A stretch of 62,401 nt of DNA from JBBQKG01 sp038326655 (GCA_038326655.1 JBBQKG010000018.1:1-62401); one strand, 5' to 3'; counted from the first letter of the stretch, positions 25,933 through 34,224 are shown. A program made the numbers and translations. The notes: generated by a model from the letters alone, not told the origin.

Positions 25933-28233
25933 TCACCGCCGCACGTCCTCGCAACCGGTGACGACGTCCGTTGCATCGACATCCGCGCGATCGATCCCGG
26001 CGCCGCAGTCGACCAGATCGCGACGGCCGTTGTTGGCGGCCTGGATGTAGTCGTTGCCAGGGCCGCCGACGAACTGGTTCTCGCCGAGGTTGTCCTCGAG
26101 ATAGTCGTTGCCGGGGCCGCCCTCGAGCACGTCGTTGTCGAAGTTGCCCTCGAGGTGGTCGTTGCCCTCCCCGCCGATCAGGTGGTCGTTCCCCCTGCGG
26201 CCATACAGGCGGTCGTCGCCGTTGCCCCCATCGAGGGTGTCGTTGCCCTCGTCCCCTTCGAGATGGTCGGCACCGTCGAGGCCGAAGAGGTGGTCGTCCC
26301 CGAACGAGCCCAGCATCAGGTCGGCGGCCGGGGTGCCGGTGAGGACGTCGGCTGCGGCGGTGCCGATGATCACCGACTCGCTTGACTCGTTCGGGTCCGT
26401 CAGCTCCGCCGGCACAGGCGTGACGGTCTCGCAGCTGGTGAGCGTGTCGCGGGTGGGCGCGTCGTCGGCCACGTACACCGTGTCCATGCCGTCGCCGCAG
26501 CTGACCGTGTCGGCGTCGGCGTCGTTCACGTAGATCGTGTCGTCACCGGCGCCGGCCCGCACGGTGTCCTTGCCGGTGCCGGCCCGGATCACGTCGCCGC
26601 CGCCGCCACCGCTCACGTAGTCGTCACCCGAGCCGCCGTCGAGCGCATCGTCGCCCGCCTCGCCGTAGATCCGGTCCCTGTGCTGCTGGCCCTGGATCAC
26701 GTCGTTGCCCTCGCCCCCGTAGAGGCGGTCACCGGCCCGGCCGCCCTGGATCGCGTCGCTGCCGGGGCCCGCGTACACGCGGTCGACGCCGCCCCGGCCG
26801 ATCAGCGTGTCATCGCCCTCGCCGCCGTAGAGGCGGTCGCCGGCGCTGCCGCCGTCGATCCGGTCGTTGCCCGCGCCGCCGTCCAGCAGGTCGCGGCCGA
26901 GGCCCGTCTCGATCAGCCGATCGTTGCCCTCGGCCCCGTAGGCGCGGTCGTCGGCGTCGCCCGGATCGATGTAGTCGTCACCGGCGCCTCCGTCCAGGTA
27001 ATCGTTCGAGTTGCCGCCGGTGAGCACGTCGTTGCCCTCGCCGCCGGCGATGCGGTCGCGTCCGAACCCCCCGTTGGCGCGGTCGTCGCCGGCACCGCCG
27101 TCGAGCTGGTCGTCGCCGATCCCGCCCATGAGCAGGTCGTTGCCCTCACCCGCGTCGATCACGTCGTTGCCGCGGAAGCCGTCGAGGCGGTCGTCGCCCG
27201 CGAGGCCGCGGATCAGGTCCTGGCCGCGATCGCCCTTCAGGACGTCGGGGCCCGGCGTGCCCACGATCAGCGAGTAGCCCGGCTGCGCCGCCATCGCGAC
27301 GATGCGCCGCGCCACGCGGATGCTGCCGGGCAGGCGCCGGAGCGTGTAGCCGCTCGCGAAGGTGATCGTGCCGCTGCCGCCATTAGCCACATATATACGT
27401 GCGCCGGCCGGGGAGAGTGCGACCGCGCCCGGGCCCGGCCCGGCCGAGATCCGCTTGACGAGGCGTCCGCGACGCGCGTCGATCACGAGCGCCTTGCGGG
27501 AGCGCCTGCCGGGAGCGATGACCGCGCGCCGGCCGTTGCCCAGGACCGCGATGCCGGCGACGGGGCGGTGGAGGTGAGCGGTGCGCATCACCCGGGGCCG
27601 GCTGACGTCGACGATCGACACCGATCGCGCGCCGGCGTTGGTGACGTACGCACGCCGCCCCGACGGTTGCACCGCGACCGCATACGGGCCACGCCCGACC
27701 TTCACCGTCCTCAGGACGCGCAGGCTCGTGAGGTCGACGATCGCGAGGGCGCGCGTGCCGACGGTGACGAAGGCGCGCGTGCCGTCCGGTGAGATCGCGA
27801 TCGCGTTGGCGCGCCCTGCCGTCGCGATCTGCGCGGCGACCTCACCCCTGGCGAGGTCGACGACCGTCAGCCGTCTGCCCGCCGTGACGTACGCGCGGGC
27901 GCCGTCCGCCGAGAGCGCGACCTGCCGTGCGCTGCCCGGGAGCGGCAGCGCCGACGTAACGGTGCCGGTGGCGAGGTCGATCGCGCTCAGGCTGCCTCGC
28001 CCGCTGCCGCTCGAGACGACATAGGCGCGCATCCCGTCGATGCTCATCGCGACCCCGCGCGAGGGCAGCCCCACGTTCGGCCGCGCGACCACCAGCTTGC
28101 GGCCGAGGTCGACGATCGCGACGCTGGGCTTGCCCGTCGTGGCGACGGCAAGCCGGGCCGAGGCGGGCGCGGCACCGGCGCACAGGGCGCCGCACGCAAG
28201 CGCCGAACAGACCGCAAGGCGGAGAGTCCTCAT
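25933..28233 (-). CDS. Secreted beta-propeller/RTX calcium-binding repeat protein
   Basis: A 766-residue exported protein. A signal peptide (about 1-27) is followed by a YVTN-type beta-propeller (about 28-310) with repeated A-Y-V-T-x-x and I-A-I-S-P-D-G blocks. The rest (about 320-766) is hemolysin-type RTX nonapeptides (G-G-x-G-x-D-x-L), more than 20 of them, which form Ca2+-loaded beta-rolls outside the cell. A short non-repeat insert (about 555-600) splits the RTX region. The ATG at 28233 is chosen for the signal peptide. No type I transporter gene is adjacent. It may be a structural or adhesive surface protein. Confidence 0.88.
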   Translation of the reverse strand: MRTLRLAVCSALACGALCAGAAPASARLAVATTGKPSVAIVDLGRKLVVARPNVGLPSRGVAMSIDGMRAYVVSSGSGRGSLSAIDLATGTVTSALPLPGSARQVALSADGARAYVTAGRRLTVVDLARGEVAAQIATAGRANAIAISPDGTRAFVTVGTRALAIVDLTSLRVLRTVKVGRGPYAVAVQPSGRRAYVTNAGARSVSIVDVSRPRVMRTAHLHRPVAGIAVLGNGRRAVIAPGRRSRKALVIDARRGRLVKRISAGPGPGAVALSPAGARIYVANGGSGTITFASGYTLRRLPGSIRVARRIVAMAAQPGYSLIVGTPGPDVLKGDRGQDLIRGLAGDDRLDGFRGNDVIDAGEGNDLLMGGIGDDQLDGGAGDDRANGGFGRDRIAGGEGNDVLTGGNSNDYLDGGAGDDYIDPGDADDRAYGAEGNDRLIETGLGRDLLDGGAGNDRIDGGSAGDRLYGGEGDDTLIGRGGVDRVYAGPGSDAIQGGRAGDRLYGGEGNDVIQGQQHRDRIYGEAGDDALDGGSGDDYVSGGGGGDVIRAGTGKDTVRAGAGDDTIYVNDADADTVSCGDGMDTVYVADDAPTRDTLTSCETVTPVPAELTDPNESSESVIIGTAAADVLTGTPAADLMLGSFGDDHLFGLDGADHLEGDEGNDTLDGGNGDDRLYGRRGNDHLIGGEGNDHLEGNFDNDVLEGGPGNDYLEDNLGENQFVGGPGNDYIQAANNGRRDLVDCGAGIDRADVDATDVVTGCEDVRR

Positions 28234-28276
28234 CGCATTCAACGTAGCGACGGCTCCGCGCGAGGGCGTCAGTACG

Positions 28277-28831
28277 ATGCGCGCCATGCGTGCTTGTGTC
28301 ATCTCCGGCGTCGCCGCCGCGGTCGCGCTTGCCGGCTGCGGCGGGGGAGGCGACCCCCGCCCGCCCGAGCCGCCGAACACGATGAAGCTGACGAGCCCGG
28401 CGTTCAAGGACGGTGGGACGCTCCCCGCGAAGTACACGTGCGACGGAAAGCTCGGCGGCGTCAACCCGCCCCTGGGGTGGAGCAGGCGCCCGCGCGACCT
28501 GAAAAGCCAGGCGCTGGTGCTGACCGACTCCGACGCGCCCGGCGGCAACTTCGTCCACTGGGTCGTCTGGGGGATGATGGCCAAGACCACGGGCCTCGAG
28601 GAAGACATCCCGCCGATCGGGCTGCCGATCGCGAAGAACAGCGCCGGCACGACGAAGTACGCGCCACCCTGCCCGCCGAAGGGCGACGCGCCGCATCGTT
28701 ACTTGTTCACGATCTACGCGCTGAAGGAGCGGATCGCCACGAAAAGCGGCGCGCCCGCGAGCGAGGCGATCGGCGACATCAAAAAGGCGGCCCTCGCGCG
28801 GGGCACCTTCACCGGCAGATACAGCCGCTGA
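28277..28831 (+). CDS. PEBP/YbhB-family lipoprotein
   Basis: A 184-residue phosphatidylethanolamine-binding-protein homologue of the YbhB/YbcL kind. A lipobox (V-A-L-A-G-C) puts it on the cell surface. The ligand-site motifs are D-S-D-A-P-G-G-N-F-V-H-W-V-V-W and C-P-P-K-G-D-A-P-H-R-Y. Its physiological ligand in bacteria is not settled. Two in-frame ATGs, 28277 and 28286, are both possible starts. It is divergent from the RTX gene. Confidence 0.88.
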   Translation: MRAMRACVISGVAAAVALAGCGGGGDPRPPEPPNTMKLTSPAFKDGGTLPAKYTCDGKLGGVNPPLGWSRRPRDLKSQALVLTDSDAPGGNFVHWVVWGMMAKTTGLEEDIPPIGLPIAKNSAGTTKYAPPCPPKGDAPHRYLFTIYALKERIATKSGAPASEAIGDIKKAALARGTFTGRYSR

Positions 28832-28852
28832 GCCCCCACATGAAACGAACGC

Positions 28853-28882
28853 GCCGGTCTCGGCCTCTCGGCTCTGACCGGC
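28853..28882. terminator. Stem-loop after the PEBP gene
   Basis: The arms GCCGGTC (28853-28859) and GACCGGC (28876-28882) enclose a smaller stem, GCC-TCTC-GGC (28863-28872). It probably ends the PEBP transcript 22 bp after its stop, though no T-run follows. On the minus strand it lies just after the start of any transcript from the 28898-28926 promoter. Confidence 0.5.
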
Positions 28883-28885
28883 ACG

Positions 28886-30850
28886 TTACGATCCGCATTT
28901 ATAGCCCCTTGTGCGGTTTGTGTCAAGGGGTGGCGGGAATTTCTTTCGCGACCGCCGCCGAGAAGCTGCCGTTGGTCGAGCCCCGATCACCAGGCAGGTC
29001 GTGGTCCCGTGCGCGAGCAGCTTCCCGCTCTCGGCCGCGAACAGACGCCCTTCCGCGGTCGCGATCGTGCCGCCGCGGTGCACGACGGTCGCCTCGCACA
29101 GCACGCGTCCCGTCTCCCCGGTAATCGCGCGCACGTAGTTCACGCTCAGCTCGAGCGTCGTGTACGCAACCCCCGGATCGAGGGTCGTGTGCACCGCACA
29201 GCCCATCGCCGAGTCGAGCAGCGTCGCGGCCAGGCCCCCGTGTACGACGCCGATCGGGTTGTAGTGGTATTCGGCCGGCTCGACGGCGAACACCGCGCGT
29301 CCCTGCTCGGCTTCGACGAACTCGAAGCCGAGCGTCTTCGCGATCGGCGGCGGCGGCACCGTTCCGGCCTTGATCCCCTTCATCAGCTCCAGCCCCCCGA
29401 GCGAGCGAGCCTGCTCGAAAGCAGCCACGGGATCCTGCCACGTGATCACACGGCGGCGCTCGGGCGCGAGGGGCACGGGCGGGGCACCCGCCGTGCCGGC
29501 GACCCGCACGCGCCCGAGCGCGAGGAACGCCAGGAATGACGCTGCGGCGACGATTGCCATGAACGTCCACGCGCGGTCGAACGCGTCGAGTGCGTCCCGC
29601 GGTGCCGGCGTGCCGAGGATCGCGATCAGGATCGCGACGCCGAACGCCGAGCCGATCTGCCTCGACATCGACAGCACGGCGATCCCGGTCGCAAAGCGCT
29701 CCGGCGGCAGCGAGGCGGCGGCGGCGCTGGAGAGGGTGGGGATGCTGAGGCCGACGCCCGCGCCCGTCAGCAGCAATCCGGGCAGGAGCTCGGTCGCGTA
29801 GTGCGGCTCGACGCCGACCTGCGAGATCCACCAAACGCAGCCCAGCGCGAACACGACCGGCCCGGGCGCGCCGACGGCGCGCTGGCCGAAGCGATCGCTG
29901 AGCGCGCCCGCCGGCGCCGAGAAGAGGGCCGCCGTCAAGGGGCCGGGGGCGAGGCTGAGGCCCGCGCGCAGGACGGACTCGTGCCAGACGCCGGTCAGGA
30001 ACAGCACGCCGGCGAGCAGCATCGCCGAGAAGGCGGAGAAGAAGAGCAGTGCACCGAGGTTCGCGACGGCGAATGAGCGCACGCGCAGCATCGGAAGCTC
30101 GACGACCGGAGCCGGGTGGCGCGCCGAGCGGAGCAGGAACGCCGAGACGAGCACCGCCGCGGCCGCGAACGAGCCGAGCACGCCCGCGCTGTCCCAACCC
30201 CAGCCCGGGCCCTTCACGATCCCGAGCACGAGCAGCGCGATCCCGGCGGCCAGCATCACGGCGCCGAGCACGTCCGGAAGCGGTCCGGGGTCGGGGTCGC
30301 GGCGCTCGCGAAGAGTGCGCGATGCGGCGACCAAGGCGACCAGGCCGACGGGGAGGTTGACCAGGAAGACCCAGTGCCAGCTCGCCTGAACGAGCAGGCC
30401 GCCGATCGGGGGGCCGGCTGCGGCCGCGACGCCGCCGACGGCCGCCCAGGCGCCCACGGCGGTCGCGCGCTGGGAGGGAGGAAACTCGGGGAGCAGGAGC
30501 CCGAGCGAGGTCGGCACCATGAAGGCGGCGCCGGCGGCCTGCACGATCCGCGCTGTGACCAGCACCTCCACCGAGGGTGAGGCCGCACACGCGGCGGAGG
30601 CAAGCAGGAACGTAGCGAGGCCGCCGATGAAGCCGCGCTTGCGCCCCGCGCGGTCCGAGAGGCGCCCGGCCGGCACCAGCAGGGCGGCGAACACGATCGC
30701 GTACGCGTTGAGGATCCAGGACAGGCCGGCGAGGCTGGTGCCGTTGAAGTCGCGCCGGATGTCCGGGAACGCGATGTTGACGATGAACAGGTCGAGGCCC
30801 GCCATGAAGACCCCGATCGAGACGATCGCGAAAACCCGCCATCTGTGCAT
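28886..30850 (-). CDS. MFS exporter (DHA2-like) fused to a PaaI-type hotdog thioesterase
   Basis: A 654-residue fusion. Residues about 1-455 form a major-facilitator exporter: motif A-like G-R-L-S-D-R-A-G-R-K-R, the drug/proton antiporter motif near G-P-P-I-G-G-L-L-V, and many helices, as in 14-helix DHA2 drug pumps. After a short linker, about 470-625 is a complete PaaI/hotdog acyl-CoA thioesterase (N-P-I-G-V-V-H-G-G-L-A-A-T-L-L-D-S-A-M-G). A 30-residue basic tail follows. The reading frame is continuous. The ATG at 30850 follows GGGGAG. It is divergent from an HxlR regulator, its likely controller. Confidence 0.88.
   Translation of the reverse strand: MHRWRVFAIVSIGVFMAGLDLFIVNIAFPDIRRDFNGTSLAGLSWILNAYAIVFAALLVPAGRLSDRAGRKRGFIGGLATFLLASAACAASPSVEVLVTARIVQAAGAAFMVPTSLGLLLPEFPPSQRATAVGAWAAVGGVAAAAGPPIGGLLVQASWHWVFLVNLPVGLVALVAASRTLRERRDPDPGPLPDVLGAVMLAAGIALLVLGIVKGPGWGWDSAGVLGSFAAAAVLVSAFLLRSARHPAPVVELPMLRVRSFAVANLGALLFFSAFSAMLLAGVLFLTGVWHESVLRAGLSLAPGPLTAALFSAPAGALSDRFGQRAVGAPGPVVFALGCVWWISQVGVEPHYATELLPGLLLTGAGVGLSIPTLSSAAAASLPPERFATGIAVLSMSRQIGSAFGVAILIAILGTPAPRDALDAFDRAWTFMAIVAAASFLAFLALGRVRVAGTAGAPPVPLAPERRRVITWQDPVAAFEQARSLGGLELMKGIKAGTVPPPPIAKTLGFEFVEAEQGRAVFAVEPAEYHYNPIGVVHGGLAATLLDSAMGCAVHTTLDPGVAYTTLELSVNYVRAITGETGRVLCEATVVHRGGTIATAEGRLFAAESGKLLAHGTTTCLVIGARPTAASRRRSRKKFPPPLDTNRTRGYKCGS
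28898..28930 (-). promoter_or_regulatory. Near-consensus sigma-70 promoter with overlapping inverted repeat
   Basis: On the minus strand TTGACA (28921-28926) is followed after exactly 17 bp by TATAAA (28898-28903), very unusual for this GC-rich DNA. The arms CCCCTTG (28905-28911) and CAAGGGG (28924-28930) form an inverted repeat over the -35 box and spacer, as an operator would. It points left, antisense to PEBP and toward the RTX gene. Confidence 0.6.
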
Positions 30851-30879
30851 GTGCGCTCCCCTGGCTCGACCTCGCAAGA

Positions 30880-30898
30880 GGGTTCGATCATAGAACCC
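30880..30898. promoter_or_regulatory. Palindrome over the -10 box of the MFS-thioesterase gene
   Basis: GGGTTC (30880-30885) and GAACCC (30893-30898) flank GATCATA. On the minus strand this contains TATGAT (30887-30892), a good -10 box about 37 bp before the fusion gene's start. A regulator bound here would block that promoter. HxlR binding is inferred from position. Confidence 0.5.
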
Positions 30899-30912
30899 AC
30901 CGGTGCTACGCT

Positions 30913-30930
30913 CTGTGAGGTGCTTCACAG
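30913..30930. promoter_or_regulatory. Palindrome overlapping the HxlR start codon
   Basis: CTGTGA (30913-30918) and TCACAG (30925-30930) are perfect arms separated by 6 bp. The GTG start (30920) lies between them. A TACGCT -10-like box at 30907-30912 would start transcription almost at the GTG, so the site could mediate autorepression of a leaderless message. Confidence 0.5.
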
Positions 30931-31378
30931 AACCTACGAAGACCAGGCCTGCTCGGTCGCACGCGCGCTCGAGCTGATCGGCGAGCGGTGGACGCTCCTG
31001 ATCGTGCGCGACGCGTTCCTCGGCGTGCGGCGCTTCGATGACTTCCAGCGGAGCCTCGGCGTCTCCCGGGGGATCCTCACGGATCGGCTCGCGCGCCTGA
31101 TCGAGGCCGGCATCCTCGAACGGCGCCTGTATCACGAGCGCCCGCCTCGCTACGAGTACCGGCTCACCGAGAAAGGCCGCGATCTATGGCCGGCCACGGT
31201 GGCGCTCGCGAAGTGGGGCGACCGCTACCTCGCCGAGGACGGGCCGCCGCGCCTGTTCCTGCACCGGGGATGCGGCGGTGAGCTGACGGAGCGCCTCACG
31301 TGCTCGAAGTGCGGAGCGGGGCTCACGGTTCACGACATCGAGACGAAGCCCGGTCCGGGCGCGCGCCTCGCCGCCTAG
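30920..31378 (+). CDS. HxlR-family transcriptional regulator with C-terminal zinc-ribbon-like end
   Basis: A 152-residue winged-helix regulator. Canonical HxlR blocks are present: T-Y-E-D-Q-A-C-S-V-A-R-A-L-E, G-E-R-W-T-L-L-I-V-R-D-A-F-L-G, R-F-D-D-F-Q-R-S-L-G, and G-I-L-T-D-R-L. After the HTH a short C-terminal module carries G-C-G-G and C-S-K-C-G, a likely metal-binding ribbon. The GTG at 30920 matches the family start. It is divergent from the MFS-thioesterase gene and overlaps the convergent MBL gene by 4 bp. Confidence 0.9.
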   Translation: MLHRTYEDQACSVARALELIGERWTLLIVRDAFLGVRRFDDFQRSLGVSRGILTDRLARLIEAGILERRLYHERPPRYEYRLTEKGRDLWPATVALAKWGDRYLAEDGPPRLFLHRGCGGELTERLTCSKCGAGLTVHDIETKPGPGARLAA

Positions 31379-32076
31379 GAGAGCACGACCGGGGGGTTGT
31401 GCCCCGGGATCACCATGTGCGGGTCCAGCGCGCGGATCCGGTCCCACTGCCGCAGCAGCTCGTCGCGCTCGGGCCCGAAGTCCTCGGGCAGGTCCATCTT
31501 CTCGAAGTACTCCGGCAGTGGCCCGACGCAGTCCGACGCGATCACGACCAGGCCGTCGTCGGTGTCGACCAGCAGCGAGATCAGCCCGTTCGAGTGGCCG
31601 GGGGTGAGCATCCACCGCAGCCCCGGCTCGATCTCTCCCTCCTCGCCTGTGAGCTTGATCGGCTTGACCATGTCGATCACGCCCTGCTCGATCGCCGTGT
31701 AGGGCGCCTCCAACTCGATCTCGTGCACGTAGACCTCGCGCTGCACGAACTCGATCAGCGCCTCGACGTGGTCGAAGTGCGTGTGCGTGAGGATCACCTT
31801 CGTCGTGTGCGGCTCGATCCCGCGGGCTCGCAGCGAGCCGGTCACGGGCGCCCCCTGCATCATCAACCCAGGGTCGACGACGTAGTCCTCGCCGGCGCGA
31901 ATCAGGGAGCAGTTGGGCATCGCGATCATGCCCGCGACCTTGCCCTCGGCCTGGAGCCGCTTGTAGGCCTTGAACCCCTCCTCCGAGTTCCCGGCGGATG
32001 CGGGCCGGGCCTCGCCGTCCTCGAGCGCGAAGACGTAGCGCTGCGCGGGAAGCAGGATCTCGACGGAGTGGGCCAC
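31375..32076 (-). CDS. Metallo-beta-lactamase-fold hydrolase
   Basis: A 233-residue MBL-fold protein with a complete metal site: T-H-T-H-F-D-H, later T-P-G-H-S-N-G, an Asp in V-I-A-S-D-C-V-G, and G-H-N-P-P. This pattern suits lactonases and similar hydrolases (AHL lactonase-like). The GTG at 32076 is chosen because the domain begins at once (H-S-V-E-I-L-L-P). An upstream reading would add low-complexity residues. It is convergent with the HxlR gene. Confidence 0.85.
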   Translation of the reverse strand: MAHSVEILLPAQRYVFALEDGEARPASAGNSEEGFKAYKRLQAEGKVAGMIAMPNCSLIRAGEDYVVDPGLMMQGAPVTGSLRARGIEPHTTKVILTHTHFDHVEALIEFVQREVYVHEIELEAPYTAIEQGVIDMVKPIKLTGEEGEIEPGLRWMLTPGHSNGLISLLVDTDDGLVVIASDCVGPLPEYFEKMDLPEDFGPERDELLRQWDRIRALDPHMVIPGHNPPVVLS

Positions 32077-32106
32077 GGCCGCGAAGCCTACCTTTACACC
32101 GGGGGT

Positions 32107-32284
32107 GGCCGGGGTTGGTGTCGCTGCGCCGCCGGCGTACGCTGCATTTCCGGGCGACAACGGGAGATCGCCTTCGACGACGGCAGCCTCCGTGCTCTCC
32201 ACGGTCAACCCGGACGGCACCGGCCTCGCCCGCGTCGCATTCGGCAAGCACGCGAGTTGGTCGCCGGACGGCCAGCGGCCTGAA
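32107..32284 (+). pseudogene. Remnant of a TolB-like (PD40 beta-propeller) secreted protein
   Basis: Typical pieces of a PD40/TolB-like N-terminus occur in different frames: A-Y-A-A-F-P-G-D-N-G-R, then I-A-F-D-D-G-S-L in the next frame, then V-N-P-D-G-T-G-L-A-R-V-A-F-G and S-W-S-P-D-G-Q-R in the first frame again. At least two frameshifts and loss of all downstream repeats make it a relic. Confidence 0.65.
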
Positions 32285-32289
32285 CGACC

Positions 32290-32311
32290 GAGGGCGCCTC
32301 GCGGCGCCCTC
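32290..32311. terminator. Strong stem-loop without a clear T-run
   Basis: GAGGGCGCC (32290-32298) and GGCGCCCTC (32303-32311) form a perfect 9-bp stem with a TCGC loop. It directly follows the TolB-like remnant and may be the terminator of the lost gene. Confidence 0.5.
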
Positions 32312-32337
32312 GACGTGAAGCGAAATCTCTTGCTGCC

Positions 32338-32787
32338 CTAGCTCGGAACGGCGGCTTGGGGGGCGGTGGTCGAGGTGTACTCGAACTCCTCCTCCGCGCC
32401 GAAGATCCGGTCCAGCACGGCCTTGCGCGCGCCCTCGGAGAGGACCAGGGCCGCGATCCCACCGAGGATCGCGAGCATCAGCAGCTTCCGTCCCCTGTGA
32501 CGGCGCCGCCGCTTCCCGCGAAGCTGCTCGCCCGCCTGCTTGAGCGAGTCTGCCGTGTGATGAAGCTCCTTCTGGAGCTTCTTGTCCTCGACGAGCGCCC
32601 GCGCGGGCCCCTTGCCGTTTTGCATCCGCTTGTACGCCTTGCGCGCCGACTCGTATGCAGACCGCACGTTGTCGCGCAGCTCGGGGTCCTCTATGAACCT
32701 CTGCACATACGGGTTGGTGCGCGCTTCCACAGCCGCCTTTCCTGCCTTGCCGGCCGTCTTTCTTGCGGCCTTCGCCTTTGCTGCCAT
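32338..32787 (-). CDS. Small basic protein with a C-terminal membrane helix
   Basis: A 149-residue protein starting M-A-A-K-A-K-A-A-R-K, rich in Lys and Ala. A helical middle follows (V-R-S-A-Y-E-S-A-R-K-A-Y-K-R), then one transmembrane helix (about 108-126, L-L-M-L-A-I-L-G-G-I-A-A-L-V-L-S), then an acidic end. It looks like a conserved actinobacterial membrane-anchored, possibly DNA- or wall-associated protein; no function can be assigned. GAGGGAG precedes the ATG at 32787. Confidence 0.6.
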   Translation of the reverse strand: MAAKAKAARKTAGKAGKAAVEARTNPYVQRFIEDPELRDNVRSAYESARKAYKRMQNGKGPARALVEDKKLQKELHHTADSLKQAGEQLRGKRRRRHRGRKLLMLAILGGIAALVLSEGARKAVLDRIFGAEEEFEYTSTTAPQAAVPS

Positions 32788-32875
32788 GCGTCTCCCTCGT
32801 CGATTAGAAGATGCTTTCGCGGAGCATATACCCGCTAAAGGTGTCGGCGACAACCCGGCGAACATGCGTTGAGGC

Positions 32876-34219
32876 GTGGCCAGCAGGGACTCAGGCAGAA
32901 CAGGCAAGAAGCCGCCGAAGGTCGGATTGGTGCTCTCGGGCGGTGGTGCCCGCGGAGCCTACGAGGCCGGCGTGATGTCGGTGCTCAGCCCTGCGCTGGC
33001 CGATCGGGGCGAGCGCCCGAACATATATATAGGCACGAGCGTGGGGGCGATCAACGCCGCCTACCTCGCCGCGAGCGAGCATCTGCCGACCGACGAGGCG
33101 GCCGAGGGCGGCCTCGAGCGCTGGCGTCAGGTCACGAAGGGCCGCGTCGTGCGGCCGATCCTGATGCGCCAGGCGCCGCTCACGATGGTCCGGTATCTGG
33201 GCGAGATCCTGTCGCTCCCGGGAGTCCGCCTGCCGAGTCTGCTCGACCCACGCCCGCTCGAGCGCAACCTGGGCCGCTGGATCGACTGGGACGCCGTCCA
33301 CCGGAACGTCGACGAGGACCGGGTCCAGGTGCTTGCCTCGGTCGCGACCGGCGCGCGCACCGGGCGCACGGTCGTGTTCTTCGAGGGCCACGGCGAGCGC
33401 GTGCGGCACAAGTCGCATGCGATCGACTACGTCGAGACGCGCCTGGACGACCAGCACGTGCGCGCCTCGGCGGCGATCCCGATCCTCTTCCCGCCCGTGC
33501 GCGTCGAGCATCCGCCGGAGGCCCGCGGCTGGTACTTCGACGGGGGCACCCGCCTGAACACGCCGATCAAGCCCGCCCTCGACCTCGGTGCCGAGCGCCT
33601 GATCGTGATCGCGACCGACTCCGTCGCCGAGCCGACCAAGCGACCGGGCCGGCACGAGTCCGGCCCGCCGGACTTCGGCGACGGCGCGCTCCACGTGCTG
33701 CAGGGGATGCTCGTCGACCCGGTGGTCGAGGACATGCGCATCCTCGGCAACATCAACATGTTCTTTGCGGAGCGCAACGGCCGCCCGAGCGAGCGGCGCG
33801 AGGCCGAAGGCCGCCGCGCGCTGGACGCCTCCGCGCGCAAGTACCGTGAGGCGCGGGGGAAGTCGCCCTACCGCAGCATCCCCTACATCTTCATCGCGCC
33901 CGAGCGCCACGGCGAGATCGGCCGGCTCGCGACGAAGGTGTTCCGCGACCGCTACGGCGGGCTGAAGGGCCTGCGCTCACCCGACTTCCCGTTGCTCAAT
34001 CGCTTGCTCGGCGGCGATAGCCCGACCCACGGGGACCTGCTGAGCTATCTCTTCTTCGACCACGAGTTCATCGAGGAGCTGATCCGGATGGGTCAGCGTG
34101 ACGCCCGGCGGTGGCTGCGCCTCGTGCCCACCAACCCGTGGCAGGTGGAGCCGCTCAATGCGTTCATGAAGCCGAACGGGCGCGGGCGGACGACCCGCAA
34201 GGCGGCGGCGCCGGGCTGA
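32876..34219 (+). CDS. Patatin-like phospholipase
   Basis: A 447-residue lipid acyl hydrolase. The oxyanion loop is S-G-G-G-A-R-G-A-Y. The catalytic Ser55 is in G-T-S-V-G and the catalytic Asp222 is in F-D-G-G-T. This Ser-Asp dyad defines patatins and bacterial NTE/RssA-like enzymes. The extra 150 residues after the domain are not recognised. The start is GTG. No signal peptide is visible. It is convergent with the epimerase gene. Confidence 0.9.
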   Translation: MASRDSGRTGKKPPKVGLVLSGGGARGAYEAGVMSVLSPALADRGERPNIYIGTSVGAINAAYLAASEHLPTDEAAEGGLERWRQVTKGRVVRPILMRQAPLTMVRYLGEILSLPGVRLPSLLDPRPLERNLGRWIDWDAVHRNVDEDRVQVLASVATGARTGRTVVFFEGHGERVRHKSHAIDYVETRLDDQHVRASAAIPILFPPVRVEHPPEARGWYFDGGTRLNTPIKPALDLGAERLIVIATDSVAEPTKRPGRHESGPPDFGDGALHVLQGMLVDPVVEDMRILGNINMFFAERNGRPSERREAEGRRALDASARKYREARGKSPYRSIPYIFIAPERHGEIGRLATKVFRDRYGGLKGLRSPDFPLLNRLLGGDSPTHGDLLSYLFFDHEFIEELIRMGQRDARRWLRLVPTNPWQVEPLNAFMKPNGRGRTTRKAAAPG

Positions 34220-34224
34220 ACCGG

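Noticed and set aside
25933..27300. Regularly spaced repeats that could suggest a CRISPR or tandem DNA array
   Set aside because: The period is 27 bp and in frame; it is the coding sequence of RTX nonapeptide repeats, with variable third codon positions.
28714..28926. A 70-codon minus-strand open frame beneath the PEBP 3' end
   Set aside because: It overlaps the promoter and stem-loop and is antisense to a well-supported gene; no conserved features.
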